From the NCBI GenBank assembly GCA_003567725.1, contig PWYU01000008.1, positions 1-47,912 on the forward strand: 47,912 bases of DNA, in the 5' to 3' direction. Below the pieces are notes generated by a model that saw only the letters and a list, made by a program, of their open reading frames with translations, had not been told where the DNA came from and did not search any database. The DNA comes from Syntrophomonadaceae bacterium. GTDB lineage: Bacteria; Bacillota; Dethiobacteria; DTU022. Every line of letters begins with the position of its first letter. Position 1 is the stretch's first letter. Positions 7,901 through 15,942 of this stretch are shown here, piece by piece. A program made the translations under genes and the position numbers.

Positions 7901-10153
7901 TTATTTCAAGGTGCCGAAATAATCGGCAATAAGATCATAACTGTCTTTCAACCTGAAGCGGTGCCGGGGTTCCTCCCAACCGTCCCAGAGATAAGGCGAA
8001 ATGCTTTCTGTAAAACGGTTTTCTATACGCGGTTCAAAATCGATCACCTCCGGTTCTCCTTCCGGGAATGTCTTTTCCTTTTCTTTGCTGTAAGTGGCAG
8101 CATATAAGATGAAGCCCTCTGTTGATTGATAGGATAGTTCATCACGCGCCGGATGTTCCAGATACTGACCGGTATCATTGATAATCTTATGTTCCGAAGG
8201 ATCTGAAACATTAAGGAGCATCCAGGGCAGGCGGATCTTTATCCGGCCGGTTTCACTGTCGAAATACCAGTGAGCCAGCGAATTGTAGTCTTCCTCCCCC
8301 GGGTTGTAGCTGCCGTAATTTAATGTACTTTCATCTGCATAAAGCGCTTCAAAGATTCTCCCATCGGCGGTAATCCGTTCACGATTGACAAGAGTTTCAA
8401 TGCGGGTAAACCTGCCTTCATGGGTTGGTTCAGGGTTAAAATTAAACTTTCCCCGGTTGTAAGAAGGCACTGTTAACAGGGAGGCCTCCTCTGGTGAGGC
8501 AATGTGGAGCAGGAATACTGCACCTGTAGGTAGTTCAGGAAGGCCGCTAAACGGAATTTGAAAATCGCCGGCGTCCCGGAAACCGGTGTCAATGCCCACA
8601 GCAAAACCCAGGTCCTCCCAGGGGATTTCTTCTCCGGAAGCCTGATTTTCAAAATCTATGGCGATGGACAGGTAAAAGAAAGCTTCATCTGCCCCTGTAT
8701 CTATGGCTATGATTTTACCAAAAGAGGCGGGTTGGCCTTTAACGGGCTGGAAAACAGTTTGATTGGAAGCAGAGATCCAGTTTGTGTAAAGCTGATCATG
8801 GCTGCGCCCCGGAGGTTCCACTGCGACCAGCCCGTAATTCTGTTCCGGGCACATCGCGTTTTGCCACAATACCTGCCGTTCCCAGGGAACCATGTATGGT
8901 TCGGTGTTCCAGGTTTTTTTAGCCCATTCGTCAGTCCATTCGAATATGATCCCACCGGCATAACCTTCATCTAAAATGGAGCGCATCATGCGCACGGTCA
9001 TTTCTCCCTGGTCGGTTTCATCAAGTCCCCCATGGTGCAGCCCGTCCGGGCTTAAATGGGCGGTGTTCAGGGAAGTGGATATGCCGAATTCGGCGACCAG
9101 GGCCGGGTAGGATGGATGGATTTCCATAAACTTGTTCAAATAACCTTTATATCTAAATACCCCTTCGTCGTCTTCATATTCAGCAAAGGCTGGTTCGTTA
9201 TTCATGAAATCCGGATAGTTAGGGTAGATATGGTAAGCTCCGAAAAATCCGGACCTGTTAAGGGGGCCGGCTGAAAAAATATTAGGATCTACTGTCTCGC
9301 GCACGTTATAGCCGGGAGTACCGTCTGCCTCATATTCAGTTTTGTGATCTAGAGGATCGAGAGTCGGCCAACTGACAAAGCCGGCAGGATACTGCCAGCC
9401 GTACCGGTCCTGGCTGTGAGCAAGAGCCCGATCGCACATCTCGGCTATCCAGGTTTCGGTAGGGGAGGCTTTGCCGGGAGCTGCCCGGACGTAATCGCCG
9501 TCATATCCATCAAGCTCTGGATTGGCCCTGTCAGTAGCTTCTACTTCTTCTGGCTCCAGCTCGCGACCGATAAGAATCCCTAAAACGTAGGGTGAAACAT
9601 CGGCTGAATAATTGCCGTAAGCACGGTAAGGGCGGGCAGGGATGTCTGCATTACCGTGCAGGGCGTCGATAACCAGTTCGATTTCCTTTAAATATGCTTC
9701 CCGGTAATCTTCATCGTGAAAGTTCAGGCCAGGTACATCGTCGTGGGGCCAGATTTCCTGGATCAGGTAAATTTTTGCGTTGTCCGGATCAGAGTTGAAT
9801 TCTTTTAGAACACTGTAAAATGCGGGATCTAAAAGGGTATAGATGCGAACAGTGTTAGCGTTCATAGCAGCGATATCTTCCAGCCATGAACGGTAAAGCT
9901 CCCGGTCTGCAGGGAACTGGGTATACCAGCGCCCGGGCAAGGAGGTGCCTGCATTAACCCCTTTAACTATAAGATCCGACCAGCTTTCACCGTCATAAAC
10001 TTCAAAATAGCGCTCAGTGGTCCGCGCTATAAAGCTGGTATCGTTAACCTGGAAGTGGCCTATTTCGGGTGCTTCTTCTTTTTCACAACCCATCGAAAGG
10101 CTGATCATAAGGAAGATAACTATCATAACCAGGAGCAGTTTCTTTAAACCCAA
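7901..10153 (-). CDS. Large TIM-barrel glycoside-hydrolase-like lipoprotein
   Basis: This protein is about 750 residues, with a lipoprotein signal ending at SLSMGC (Cys23 from the chosen start). I prefer the TTG at 10153. GGGGGATG lies at a good distance before it, and an extended -10 box at 10190-10195 makes the upstream in-frame ATGs at 10204 and 10171 unlikely. The first part (GVNAGTSLPG, then NTVRIYTLLDPAFY) resembles clan GH-A TIM barrels such as GH2, GH17 or GH72 proteins. LVAEFGIS is a good nucleophile-strand candidate, and EWTDEW follows. The C-terminal 250 residues look like beta-sandwich domains. It is the first gene of the module. Glucan trimming or transglycosylation is likely, but the exact family is not certain. 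Confidence 0.75.
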   Translation of the reverse strand: MGLKKLLLVMIVIFLMISLSMGCEKEEAPEIGHFQVNDTSFIARTTERYFEVYDGESWSDLIVKGVNAGTSLPGRWYTQFPADRELYRSWLEDIAAMNANTVRIYTLLDPAFYSVLKEFNSDPDNAKIYLIQEIWPHDDVPGLNFHDEDYREAYLKEIELVIDALHGNADIPARPYRAYGNYSADVSPYVLGILIGRELEPEEVEATDRANPELDGYDGDYVRAAPGKASPTETWIAEMCDRALAHSQDRYGWQYPAGFVSWPTLDPLDHKTEYEADGTPGYNVRETVDPNIFSAGPLNRSGFFGAYHIYPNYPDFMNNEPAFAEYEDDEGVFRYKGYLNKFMEIHPSYPALVAEFGISTSLNTAHLSPDGLHHGGLDETDQGEMTVRMMRSILDEGYAGGIIFEWTDEWAKKTWNTEPYMVPWERQVLWQNAMCPEQNYGLVAVEPPGRSHDQLYTNWISASNQTVFQPVKGQPASFGKIIAIDTGADEAFFYLSIAIDFENQASGEEIPWEDLGFAVGIDTGFRDAGDFQIPFSGLPELPTGAVFLLHIASPEEASLLTVPSYNRGKFNFNPEPTHEGRFTRIETLVNRERITADGRIFEALYADESTLNYGSYNPGEEDYNSLAHWYFDSETGRIKIRLPWMLLNVSDPSEHKIINDTGQYLEHPARDELSYQSTEGFILYAATYSKEKEKTFPEGEPEVIDFEPRIENRFTESISPYLWDGWEEPRHRFRLKDSYDLIADYFGTLK

Positions 10154-10189
10154 AATATACATCCCCCGCATATCAGATAATTTACGCCT

Positions 10190-10198
10190 ATTATAACA
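10190..10198 (-). promoter_or_regulatory. Extended -10 promoter for the polysaccharide module
   Basis: On the minus strand the sequence TGTTATAAT combines a perfect TATAAT (10190-10195) with the TG of an extended -10 element. It should start transcription near 10183, about 30 bases before the preferred TTG start at 10153. The -35 region (CTGAAC) is weak, as is common with extended -10 promoters. Confidence 0.55.
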
Positions 10199-10365
10199 TA
10201 CCACCCGCTGCGTTCAGGGCCAGTTTTTCCTTAAGCCTTGCTATGCGGTAGTTGCTGTAGACCCGACCCCGCCCCGACTTTTACATTTAGTTTAGCAAAT
10301 TGACCTGGATTAACATAGAAAACTTTTTAAAGGCGCAGATTTTTGCGTTATTAGGTTTTTCTATT

Positions 10366-10403
10366 GTAACTACTCAGCCTATTGCCCTTAGCGTCCCCTG
10401 TGG
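10366..10403. repeat. Remnant of the MITE/REP-like element, copy 3
   Basis: GTAACTACTCAG (10366-10377) is the same 12-base terminal repeat as in the copy at 778-922. It is followed by CCTATTGCCCTT, the reverse complement of that copy's tail. Only a trace of the hairpin remains (TCCCCTGTGGC). It lies in the 10199-10630 intergenic stretch, between the divergently transcribed polysaccharide module and the catabolic island. The rest of that stretch is AT-rich and holds the repeats described next. Confidence 0.6.
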
Positions 10404-10490
10404 CTCTTTGATATGCCTCAACAGAAGTGAGGTGATGTTCTATGATCAAAAAGGCCTGAAGAAACGGGGCGGCGTAAAACCCAAAAGTAA

Positions 10491-10600
10491 TTTAATTCAC
10501 AATTTCTAAGTTTTAAAAAAAATTAAAAAGAAGGGTATTTTTAATTTATGGCGAATCTATATTTCATAATGGTAAATGAAGCTTCATATTGTGAATTTAA
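10491..10600. promoter_or_regulatory. Candidate operator region of the IclR-racemase gene
   Basis: TTTAATTCACAAT (10491-10503) and ATTGTGAATTTAA (10588-10600) are inverted copies with 12 of 13 bases matching, 84 bases apart. Between them lies the perfect 12-base palindrome ATGAAGCTTCAT (10576-10587). The second arm is about 30 bases before the TTG start at 10631. IclR proteins often repress their own promoters, so this is a plausible binding region. The half-site TTCACAAT recurs at 28323-28330, and TTCACATT at 15735-15742, both before other segments of the island. Confidence 0.35.
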
Positions 10601-10630
10601 TTTTCAATTTTAGGGAGACATAAAAATATA

Positions 10631-12286
10631 TTGAAAGCAAATCTTTCAAAAAAGCCAACCACCATTGCTTCTGTAAAGAAAGCAGTATCTATTTTGGATT
10701 TATTTATTGAAAACCAGCGCCCGCTGGGGGTTAAAGAAATTAGTAAAAACCTTGATCTGAATTTTTCTACTGCACATCACCTGGTGAGGACATTAACATT
10801 GGCGGGATATTTAAAACAAGAGAAAGAAACAAAAAAATACGGCCTGGGCGTTAAAACCCTGCAGTTAGGGGTGGCAAGCCAGGTATTTTTTCAACAGGTA
10901 GTTGAGAAGGCAAAACCGATTTTAAAAGAATTAGTTTCCAGGGTAAATGAAGATGTAAACCTTGCTATTTTGGACAACAACGATATTATTTATATTGGAA
11001 AAGAATCAAGTAATCATGCCATGCGTATTTTTACCCGCCTGGGAGCCAAGGCTCCTTTATATTGCACCGGGGTTGGTAAAGTATTTCTTGCCGAGAAAAA
11101 AATGGAAGAACTTAAGCAATATTTTGAAGAAGAACAGATAGTATCTAAAACAGAAAATACCTTAACCACATGGAACAGTTTTTTAAATGATATCAGAAAA
11201 GCTAAAAAAGATGGTTTTGCTCTAGACAGAGAAGAAATGGAGGAAGGGGTTGCCTGCATAGCTGTGCCAATTAAAAATTATGAAGGTGAAGTGAAAGCTG
11301 CTTTAAGTGTTTCCGGCTTGGCCTCTAGGGTTTTGGGTAACAAGGATTATTTAAAAGAGGAGCTTTTATCTTCAGCCAAAGCGTTATCTATCGAACTGGG
11401 CAGGGGCGTTTCTCCAGAGGTGGAAGAAGTTCAAGGCATTAGCAAAGATCAGGGCAATAATAAAGATACTAAAAAAAATGATCCAATAGGAATTTTTGAT
11501 TCGGGGATGGGCGGTTTTTCAGTTTTAAAGCCGTTATTGAAAAAATTACCCAATGAATCAATCTTGTATTTTGGTGATACTGAACGCAGGCCTTATGGTC
11601 CGAAACCGCTAAGCACAGTAAGAAAATATGTTTTAGAAATATGTAGCTACCTGGTTAATATGAATGCAAAGCTTATTGTTATAGCTTGTAATACAGCAAG
11701 TGTTGCTGGTGAGCGGGAAGCAAAACAAACTTACCCTCATATTCCGGTTATTGGTATGGTCGGCGCAGGTGTGAATGGTGTGTTGCGAAGAACTGTATCA
11801 AAAAAAATAGCTGTACTGGGAACAAAGTGTACCGTCGAAAGTGGTGTGTTTCAAAAGCAATTTTTCAACTTAGATCCTTTAATTAAAACTTATCCGGTGG
11901 CAACGGAAGATTTGCTGCGAATGGCGGAGCTGGGGGGAGAGTCAGCAGGTTTTTCCAGGGAAGAGATGATTTCTCTTGCCCAAGATGCTATTTGCCCGGT
12001 ATTAGAAGAAGGCGTTGATACTATCCTCTTAGCCTGTACTGATTTTCCATGTATTATGGATATTTTAGAAGAAGTTGTAAACAGGCAGGCTGTAATGATT
12101 GATCCTGCACCTGAAGTGGCAGTCCAGGTTGAAAAGTTGCTTAAAGATAATAACTTAAAGAAAGATGAAGAATTATCATCGGAACTTTTGTTTTTTATTT
12201 CAGGAGAAGATGTAAATGAGTTTAACAGCTTTGGGAAAGAGTATCTAAAGATAGATATATCAGCGAGTCAAATAGACTTAACCTAA
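10631..12286 (+). CDS. IclR-family regulator fused to an Asp/Glu racemase-like domain
   Basis: This 551-residue protein joins two normally separate proteins. Residues 10-75 form an IclR winged helix (ASVKKAVSILDLF, then FSTAHHLVRTL) and about 90-256 form the IclR effector-binding domain. After a polar linker (257-284), residues 285-540 form a glutamate-racemase (MurI)-type enzyme: IGIFDSGMGG with Asp290, YFGDTERRPYG near 313, first catalytic Cys353 in IACNTAS and second Cys469 in LLACTDFP. MurI normally has CTHYP at the last site; here Asp471 replaces the histidine, so substrate or stereochemistry may differ. The TTG start has AGGGAG 13 bases upstream; no earlier in-frame start fits. It heads the catabolic island and may couple gene control to an amino dicarboxylate that it also racemises. 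Confidence 0.9.
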   Translation: MKANLSKKPTTIASVKKAVSILDLFIENQRPLGVKEISKNLDLNFSTAHHLVRTLTLAGYLKQEKETKKYGLGVKTLQLGVASQVFFQQVVEKAKPILKELVSRVNEDVNLAILDNNDIIYIGKESSNHAMRIFTRLGAKAPLYCTGVGKVFLAEKKMEELKQYFEEEQIVSKTENTLTTWNSFLNDIRKAKKDGFALDREEMEEGVACIAVPIKNYEGEVKAALSVSGLASRVLGNKDYLKEELLSSAKALSIELGRGVSPEVEEVQGISKDQGNNKDTKKNDPIGIFDSGMGGFSVLKPLLKKLPNESILYFGDTERRPYGPKPLSTVRKYVLEICSYLVNMNAKLIVIACNTASVAGEREAKQTYPHIPVIGMVGAGVNGVLRRTVSKKIAVLGTKCTVESGVFQKQFFNLDPLIKTYPVATEDLLRMAELGGESAGFSREEMISLAQDAICPVLEEGVDTILLACTDFPCIMDILEEVVNRQAVMIDPAPEVAVQVEKLLKDNNLKKDEELSSELLFFISGEDVNEFNSFGKEYLKIDISASQIDLT

Positions 12287-12314
12287 AGAAGAAGAAATGG
12301 AGGTTGAAAATGAG

Positions 12315-13484
12315 ATGAAAAGCCGTACTGCCGAAAAAATGAATCTCATCCCCTTCTCAGGGATTCGCAAGGTTTTTGAAAAAGTGAATGAGCTAAAAAG
12401 CCAGGGGGAAGATGTTATAAACCTGTGTATAGGAAGACCTGATTTTGACACACCTGAACATATAAAAATCCAGGCAAAAAATGCTATGGATAATGGATTG
12501 GTGCACTACACATCGAATTATGGTTTGGAGGAACTACGAAATGTAGTTAGTGAAAAATTTAAAAAAGATAACGGGCTGAATATTGACGGATCTCAGGTTA
12601 TTATGACAGTAGGTGCCAACGAAGCTGTTTTTATTACAATGATGGCAACTCTTGATCCCGATGATGAAGTAATTATACCAAATCCCACCTGGCCTCATTA
12701 TGAAACCTGTGCAGTAATGACAGGTGCAAAACCGGTAAGCGTTCCTTTAAAGGAAAAGAATGGTTTCATTCTCGATCCCGCTGATTTAGAAGCTGCAATC
12801 TCAAATAAAACAAAATTACTTATTTTAAATACACCTGGGAACCCTACCGGTGGTGTATACAGTGAAAGTGACCTGGAAGCAGTTGCAGAAATAGCAAAAA
12901 AGCATGACTTGCTGGTTTTAAGTGATGAAATATATGAGCACCTTGTTTATGATCAGGCCAGGCATAATAGTATAGCTAAATTACCCGGCATGCAGGATAA
13001 AACCATTATCGTTAATGGGTTTTCCAAAGCTTACTCCATGACAGGCTGGCGCCTTGGCTATGTGGCAGCTCCCCCGGATATCATTTCAGCCATGATTAGA
13101 ATCCATCAATATACCGTGACTTGTGCAACATCATTTGTACAGGCCGGAGGTGTAAGTGCGTTAACCTCATCTCAGGAATGTGTTAATGAAATGAAATCAG
13201 CTTTTGATGAGCGAAGAAAAATGGTGGTTTCACGGCTCCAAAAAATAAAAGGCATCAATTGTAACAATCCCCAGGGAGCTTTTTATGTTTTTCCTAGCGT
13301 TAAAGAAACGGGTCTTTCTTCTGAAGAAGCTGCCTATCATTTTATTGGACATGGTGTCGCTATGGTTCCGGGTTCAGCTTTCGGGGAGTACGGGGAAGGT
13401 TATTTAAGGATTTCTTATGCCAGTTCATATGAAATCCTGGAAAAAGCGATGGATCGGATCGAAAAAGCCGTTGATCTTATATAA
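12315..13484 (+). CDS. Class I aspartate-type aminotransferase
   Basis: This is a PLP enzyme of fold type I, 389 residues from the chosen ATG at 12315. I prefer this start because GGAGGT (12299-12304) lies 10 bases upstream; an in-frame ATG at 12297 would leave the ribosome site inside the gene. Motifs include NTPGNPTGGV, the PLP-binding SDEIYEHLVYD, and the Schiff-base lysine in GFSKAYSMTGWRLGY. The family moves amino groups between amino acids and 2-oxoacids such as aspartate or glutamate. It lies 10 bases after the racemase fusion and 27 before the alanine:glyoxylate-type enzyme. I infer that it makes the 2-oxoacid for the aldolase two genes on. Confidence 0.88.
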   Translation: MKSRTAEKMNLIPFSGIRKVFEKVNELKSQGEDVINLCIGRPDFDTPEHIKIQAKNAMDNGLVHYTSNYGLEELRNVVSEKFKKDNGLNIDGSQVIMTVGANEAVFITMMATLDPDDEVIIPNPTWPHYETCAVMTGAKPVSVPLKEKNGFILDPADLEAAISNKTKLLILNTPGNPTGGVYSESDLEAVAEIAKKHDLLVLSDEIYEHLVYDQARHNSIAKLPGMQDKTIIVNGFSKAYSMTGWRLGYVAAPPDIISAMIRIHQYTVTCATSFVQAGGVSALTSSQECVNEMKSAFDERRKMVVSRLQKIKGINCNNPQGAFYVFPSVKETGLSSEEAAYHFIGHGVAMVPGSAFGEYGEGYLRISYASSYEILEKAMDRIEKAVDLI

Positions 13485-13511
13485 TAAAAAATTGAGGAGG
13501 AATTAATAACG

Positions 13512-14687
13512 ATGCAATTAAAAGAGCCACAGGAAGTTTTATTAATGGGACCCGGTCCCAGCCCGGTTCATCCAGAAGTGCTTCATGCCATGAGCTGGAA
13601 CACTTTGGGTCATCTTGATCCCGATTTTATGGAAATTATGAACCAAACCACAGATTTAATACGTTATGTTTTTGAAACCGAAAACCAGGTAACACTACCA
13701 ATATCAGGAACAGGCAGTGCCGGTATGGAAGCGGCTTTGGTTAATATGTTAGAACCGGGTGATAAAGCTATAATTTGTGTCAATGGTGTTTTTGGCACCC
13801 GCATGGCTGATGTAGCTTCCCGCTGCGGAGCAGAGGTGATCGAAGTAAAAGCGCAATGGGGCAGCCCTATCGAATATGAAGATGTAAAAAAAGCATTACA
13901 AGCTAATGATAATGTTAAGATTGTAGGCATTGTGCATGCGGAAACTTCTACCGGCGTTATGCAGTCACTGGAACCAATCGTTGAAGTAGCCCATCAATAT
14001 GATGCCCTGGTCATAGCCGATACTGTGACCTCACTGGGTGGATTACCGGTAAAAGTCGATCAGCGGGGGCTGGACGTAGTCTACAGCGGCACCCAAAAAT
14101 GTATCAGTTGTCCGCCCGGATTAGCCCCCTTGACTTTAAATGAAAGGGCTTTGGCTGCTTTTAAGGCGAGAAAAAACGCTGTTCAGAGCTGGTATCTTGA
14201 TCTTTCAATGCTTACCAGGTACTGGGGAGAAGAAAGATTTTATCATCATACAGCTCCTGTCAACATGATTTATGCTTTATTTGCTGCTTTGACTCTAATC
14301 AAAGAGGAAGGGCTGCAGGCTAGATTTGACAGGCATTTGTTGAACAGCAAGGCCCTTGTTAAGGGTTTTGAATCCCTGGGCCTGGAAATGTTGACCCCGG
14401 AAACTTATCGTCTGCCCAGTTTGCATGCAGTTAAGATTCCTGAAGGGGTAAATGACACTGATGTAAGAGGAAGGCTGCGTAAAGAGCATAATATTGAAAT
14501 CGGTGGCGGATTAGGCCCCTTCAAAGGCAATGTTTGGCGAGTTGGTCTTATGGGTCATGGTTCCCAACAGGCAAATGTTGAAAGACTGCTTAATTCGCTG
14601 GCAGAAGTGCTGCAATCTTTAGGTCATAATTGTTCCGGTAAAGAAGCGATAGCTGCTGCAGAACAAGTGTACAAAGCAGATAGCTAA
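13512..14687 (+). CDS. Alanine:glyoxylate-type aminotransferase (class V)
   Basis: This 391-residue PLP enzyme matches the AGT/serine-pyruvate aminotransferase layout over its whole length. It starts with LMGPGPSPVHP and has SGTGSAGMEAAL for cofactor phosphate binding, Asp170 in VIADTVTSLGG and the catalytic Lys196 in YSGTQKCISCPPG. Near the C terminus IGGGLGPFKGNVWRVGLMG is typical of AGT. The family converts glyoxylate plus alanine (or serine) to glycine plus pyruvate; PucG-type ureidoglycine enzymes are an alternative. GAGGAGG precedes the ATG. Being directly followed by a 4-hydroxy-2-oxoglutarate-aldolase-like gene, glyoxylate is the most likely amino acceptor. Confidence 0.88.
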   Translation: MQLKEPQEVLLMGPGPSPVHPEVLHAMSWNTLGHLDPDFMEIMNQTTDLIRYVFETENQVTLPISGTGSAGMEAALVNMLEPGDKAIICVNGVFGTRMADVASRCGAEVIEVKAQWGSPIEYEDVKKALQANDNVKIVGIVHAETSTGVMQSLEPIVEVAHQYDALVIADTVTSLGGLPVKVDQRGLDVVYSGTQKCISCPPGLAPLTLNERALAAFKARKNAVQSWYLDLSMLTRYWGEERFYHHTAPVNMIYALFAALTLIKEEGLQARFDRHLLNSKALVKGFESLGLEMLTPETYRLPSLHAVKIPEGVNDTDVRGRLRKEHNIEIGGGLGPFKGNVWRVGLMGHGSQQANVERLLNSLAEVLQSLGHNCSGKEAIAAAEQVYKADS

Positions 14688-14720
14688 GGAATAAATCCAA
14701 CCTGATGGAGGTATAAAACA

Positions 14721-15617
14721 TTGTTCAAGCTAGCAGGAATATATGCACCCATTGCAACGGCATTTAAGGATGGTGAGATAGCTTATGAGGAATTACGAAG
14801 TAATCTTGAAAAATGGGAAAAGACAAGCCTGGCAGGCCTGGTGGTTTTAGGTTCCAACGGAGAATTTGTATTGTTGGACGAAGATGAGAAAGTAAAGTTA
14901 ACAGCTTTTGTTAGGGAGAATTTTTCTTCTGAAAAACCAGTTATTGCCGGGACTGGATGTGAGTCCACCGGGGCTACTATCCGGTTAACAAAAAGTTGTG
15001 CTGAAGTTGGAGTAGATGCTGTTTTAGTTCTGACTCCTACATATTATAAGGGGAGTATGACCGATGAGGCTTTGAACGGGTTTTTCCAGGAAGTTGCTGA
15101 TGCTTCACCTGTGCCTGTGATTCTATATAATATGCCCAGAAATACCGGGGTCAATATGTCCGTCCCGCTTGTAACCGCACTTTCAAAACACCCGAACATT
15201 ATTGGTATAAAAGATTCATCCGGTAATATTGTTCAGATAGCCGGAATCTTGGCCGAGACAGATCCTGATTTTTCTGTTTTTGCCGGCTCAGGAAGCTTTC
15301 TTTATGCTTCGCTTTGCCTGGGGGCCACCGGTGGCACTTTGGCTGTAGCAAATATATTGCCCAACCAATGTCACCGGATTTTAGAATTATACAATGCCGG
15401 TGAGTATACGAAGGCTAAAGAAATACAATTTAGAATACTTGAAGCCAACGCAGCTGTGACCGCGAAGTGGGGCGTAGCAGGATTAAAGGCAGCTATGGAT
15501 ATGATGGGCTATTATGGTGGGGAGGTTAGAAAACCATTGCAGGAATTACTGGAAGACAATAAGAAAGAGCTAAAATTGATTTTAAAACAGTGGGATCCTA
15601 ACGATAAAAAAGATTAG
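14721..15617 (+). CDS. DHDPS/NAL-family aldolase, 4-hydroxy-2-oxoglutarate aldolase-like
   Basis: This 298-residue class I aldolase belongs to the dihydrodipicolinate synthase superfamily. The Schiff-base lysine is Lys164 in IGIKDSSGN, and the conserved tyrosine is Tyr136 in LYNMPRNTG. The binding loop reads LGSNGEF (44-49), like mammalian HOGA1, instead of the G-T-T-G-E of DapA. AGTGCEST (76-83), NAAVT and GYYGGEVRKPLQEL near the C terminus also recall HOGA1. This points to cleavage of 4-hydroxy-2-oxoglutarate to pyruvate and glyoxylate rather than lysine synthesis. The start is TTG at 14721, after GGAGG. The comparison is from memory of the family, not from an alignment. Confidence 0.8.
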   Translation: MFKLAGIYAPIATAFKDGEIAYEELRSNLEKWEKTSLAGLVVLGSNGEFVLLDEDEKVKLTAFVRENFSSEKPVIAGTGCESTGATIRLTKSCAEVGVDAVLVLTPTYYKGSMTDEALNGFFQEVADASPVPVILYNMPRNTGVNMSVPLVTALSKHPNIIGIKDSSGNIVQIAGILAETDPDFSVFAGSGSFLYASLCLGATGGTLAVANILPNQCHRILELYNAGEYTKAKEIQFRILEANAAVTAKWGVAGLKAAMDMMGYYGGEVRKPLQELLEDNKKELKLILKQWDPNDKKD

Positions 15618-15821
15618 GATTTGTTTTTCGGGCCCTGGCCCCGCCGGTAAACACTTTGTAAGGTTTTTGATAGATGAGATAACGCATATCATAAATGGTA
15701 AGTCAAGGATGCTTTGCAGTTTAAAAATTTAAATTTCACATTGTTAATATGCAAAATTTACATTTATGAGTGGCAGGAGTTTCTTGTTAATAGTGCAATA
15801 TTTATAAATACATTGTTATCT

Positions 15822-15833
15822 CTGATTAATCAG
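15822..15833. promoter_or_regulatory. Perfect palindrome upstream of the TRAP transporter
   Basis: CTGATTAATCAG is a perfect 12-base palindrome in the 325-base gap (15618-15942) before dctP. The gap is otherwise AT-rich and holds no gene I can support. A TTCACATT site lies at 15735-15742. These could be regulator sites for a second promoter of the island, but a chance palindrome in AT-rich DNA is possible. Confidence 0.3.
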
Positions 15834-15942
15834 GTTTTATCTTTATCAAAAATTTTTTAAATTGGTTTGGGAGGTGGTAATACGCATATCTGTTTTACTT
15901 TTTGTTGTTTTTGGTACTGAAAAATATTAAGGAGGGTATAAA

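Noticed and set aside
10300-10509. Small gene of 69 codons before the IclR-racemase gene
   Set aside because: It runs through the remnant of the repeat element, has no ribosome site and shows no protein-like pattern.
14721-15617. Aldolase as the lysine-pathway dihydrodipicolinate synthase
   Set aside because: The binding loop is LGSNGEF rather than a G-T-T-G-E type, the other blocks recall HOGA1, and no lysine pathway genes adjoin.
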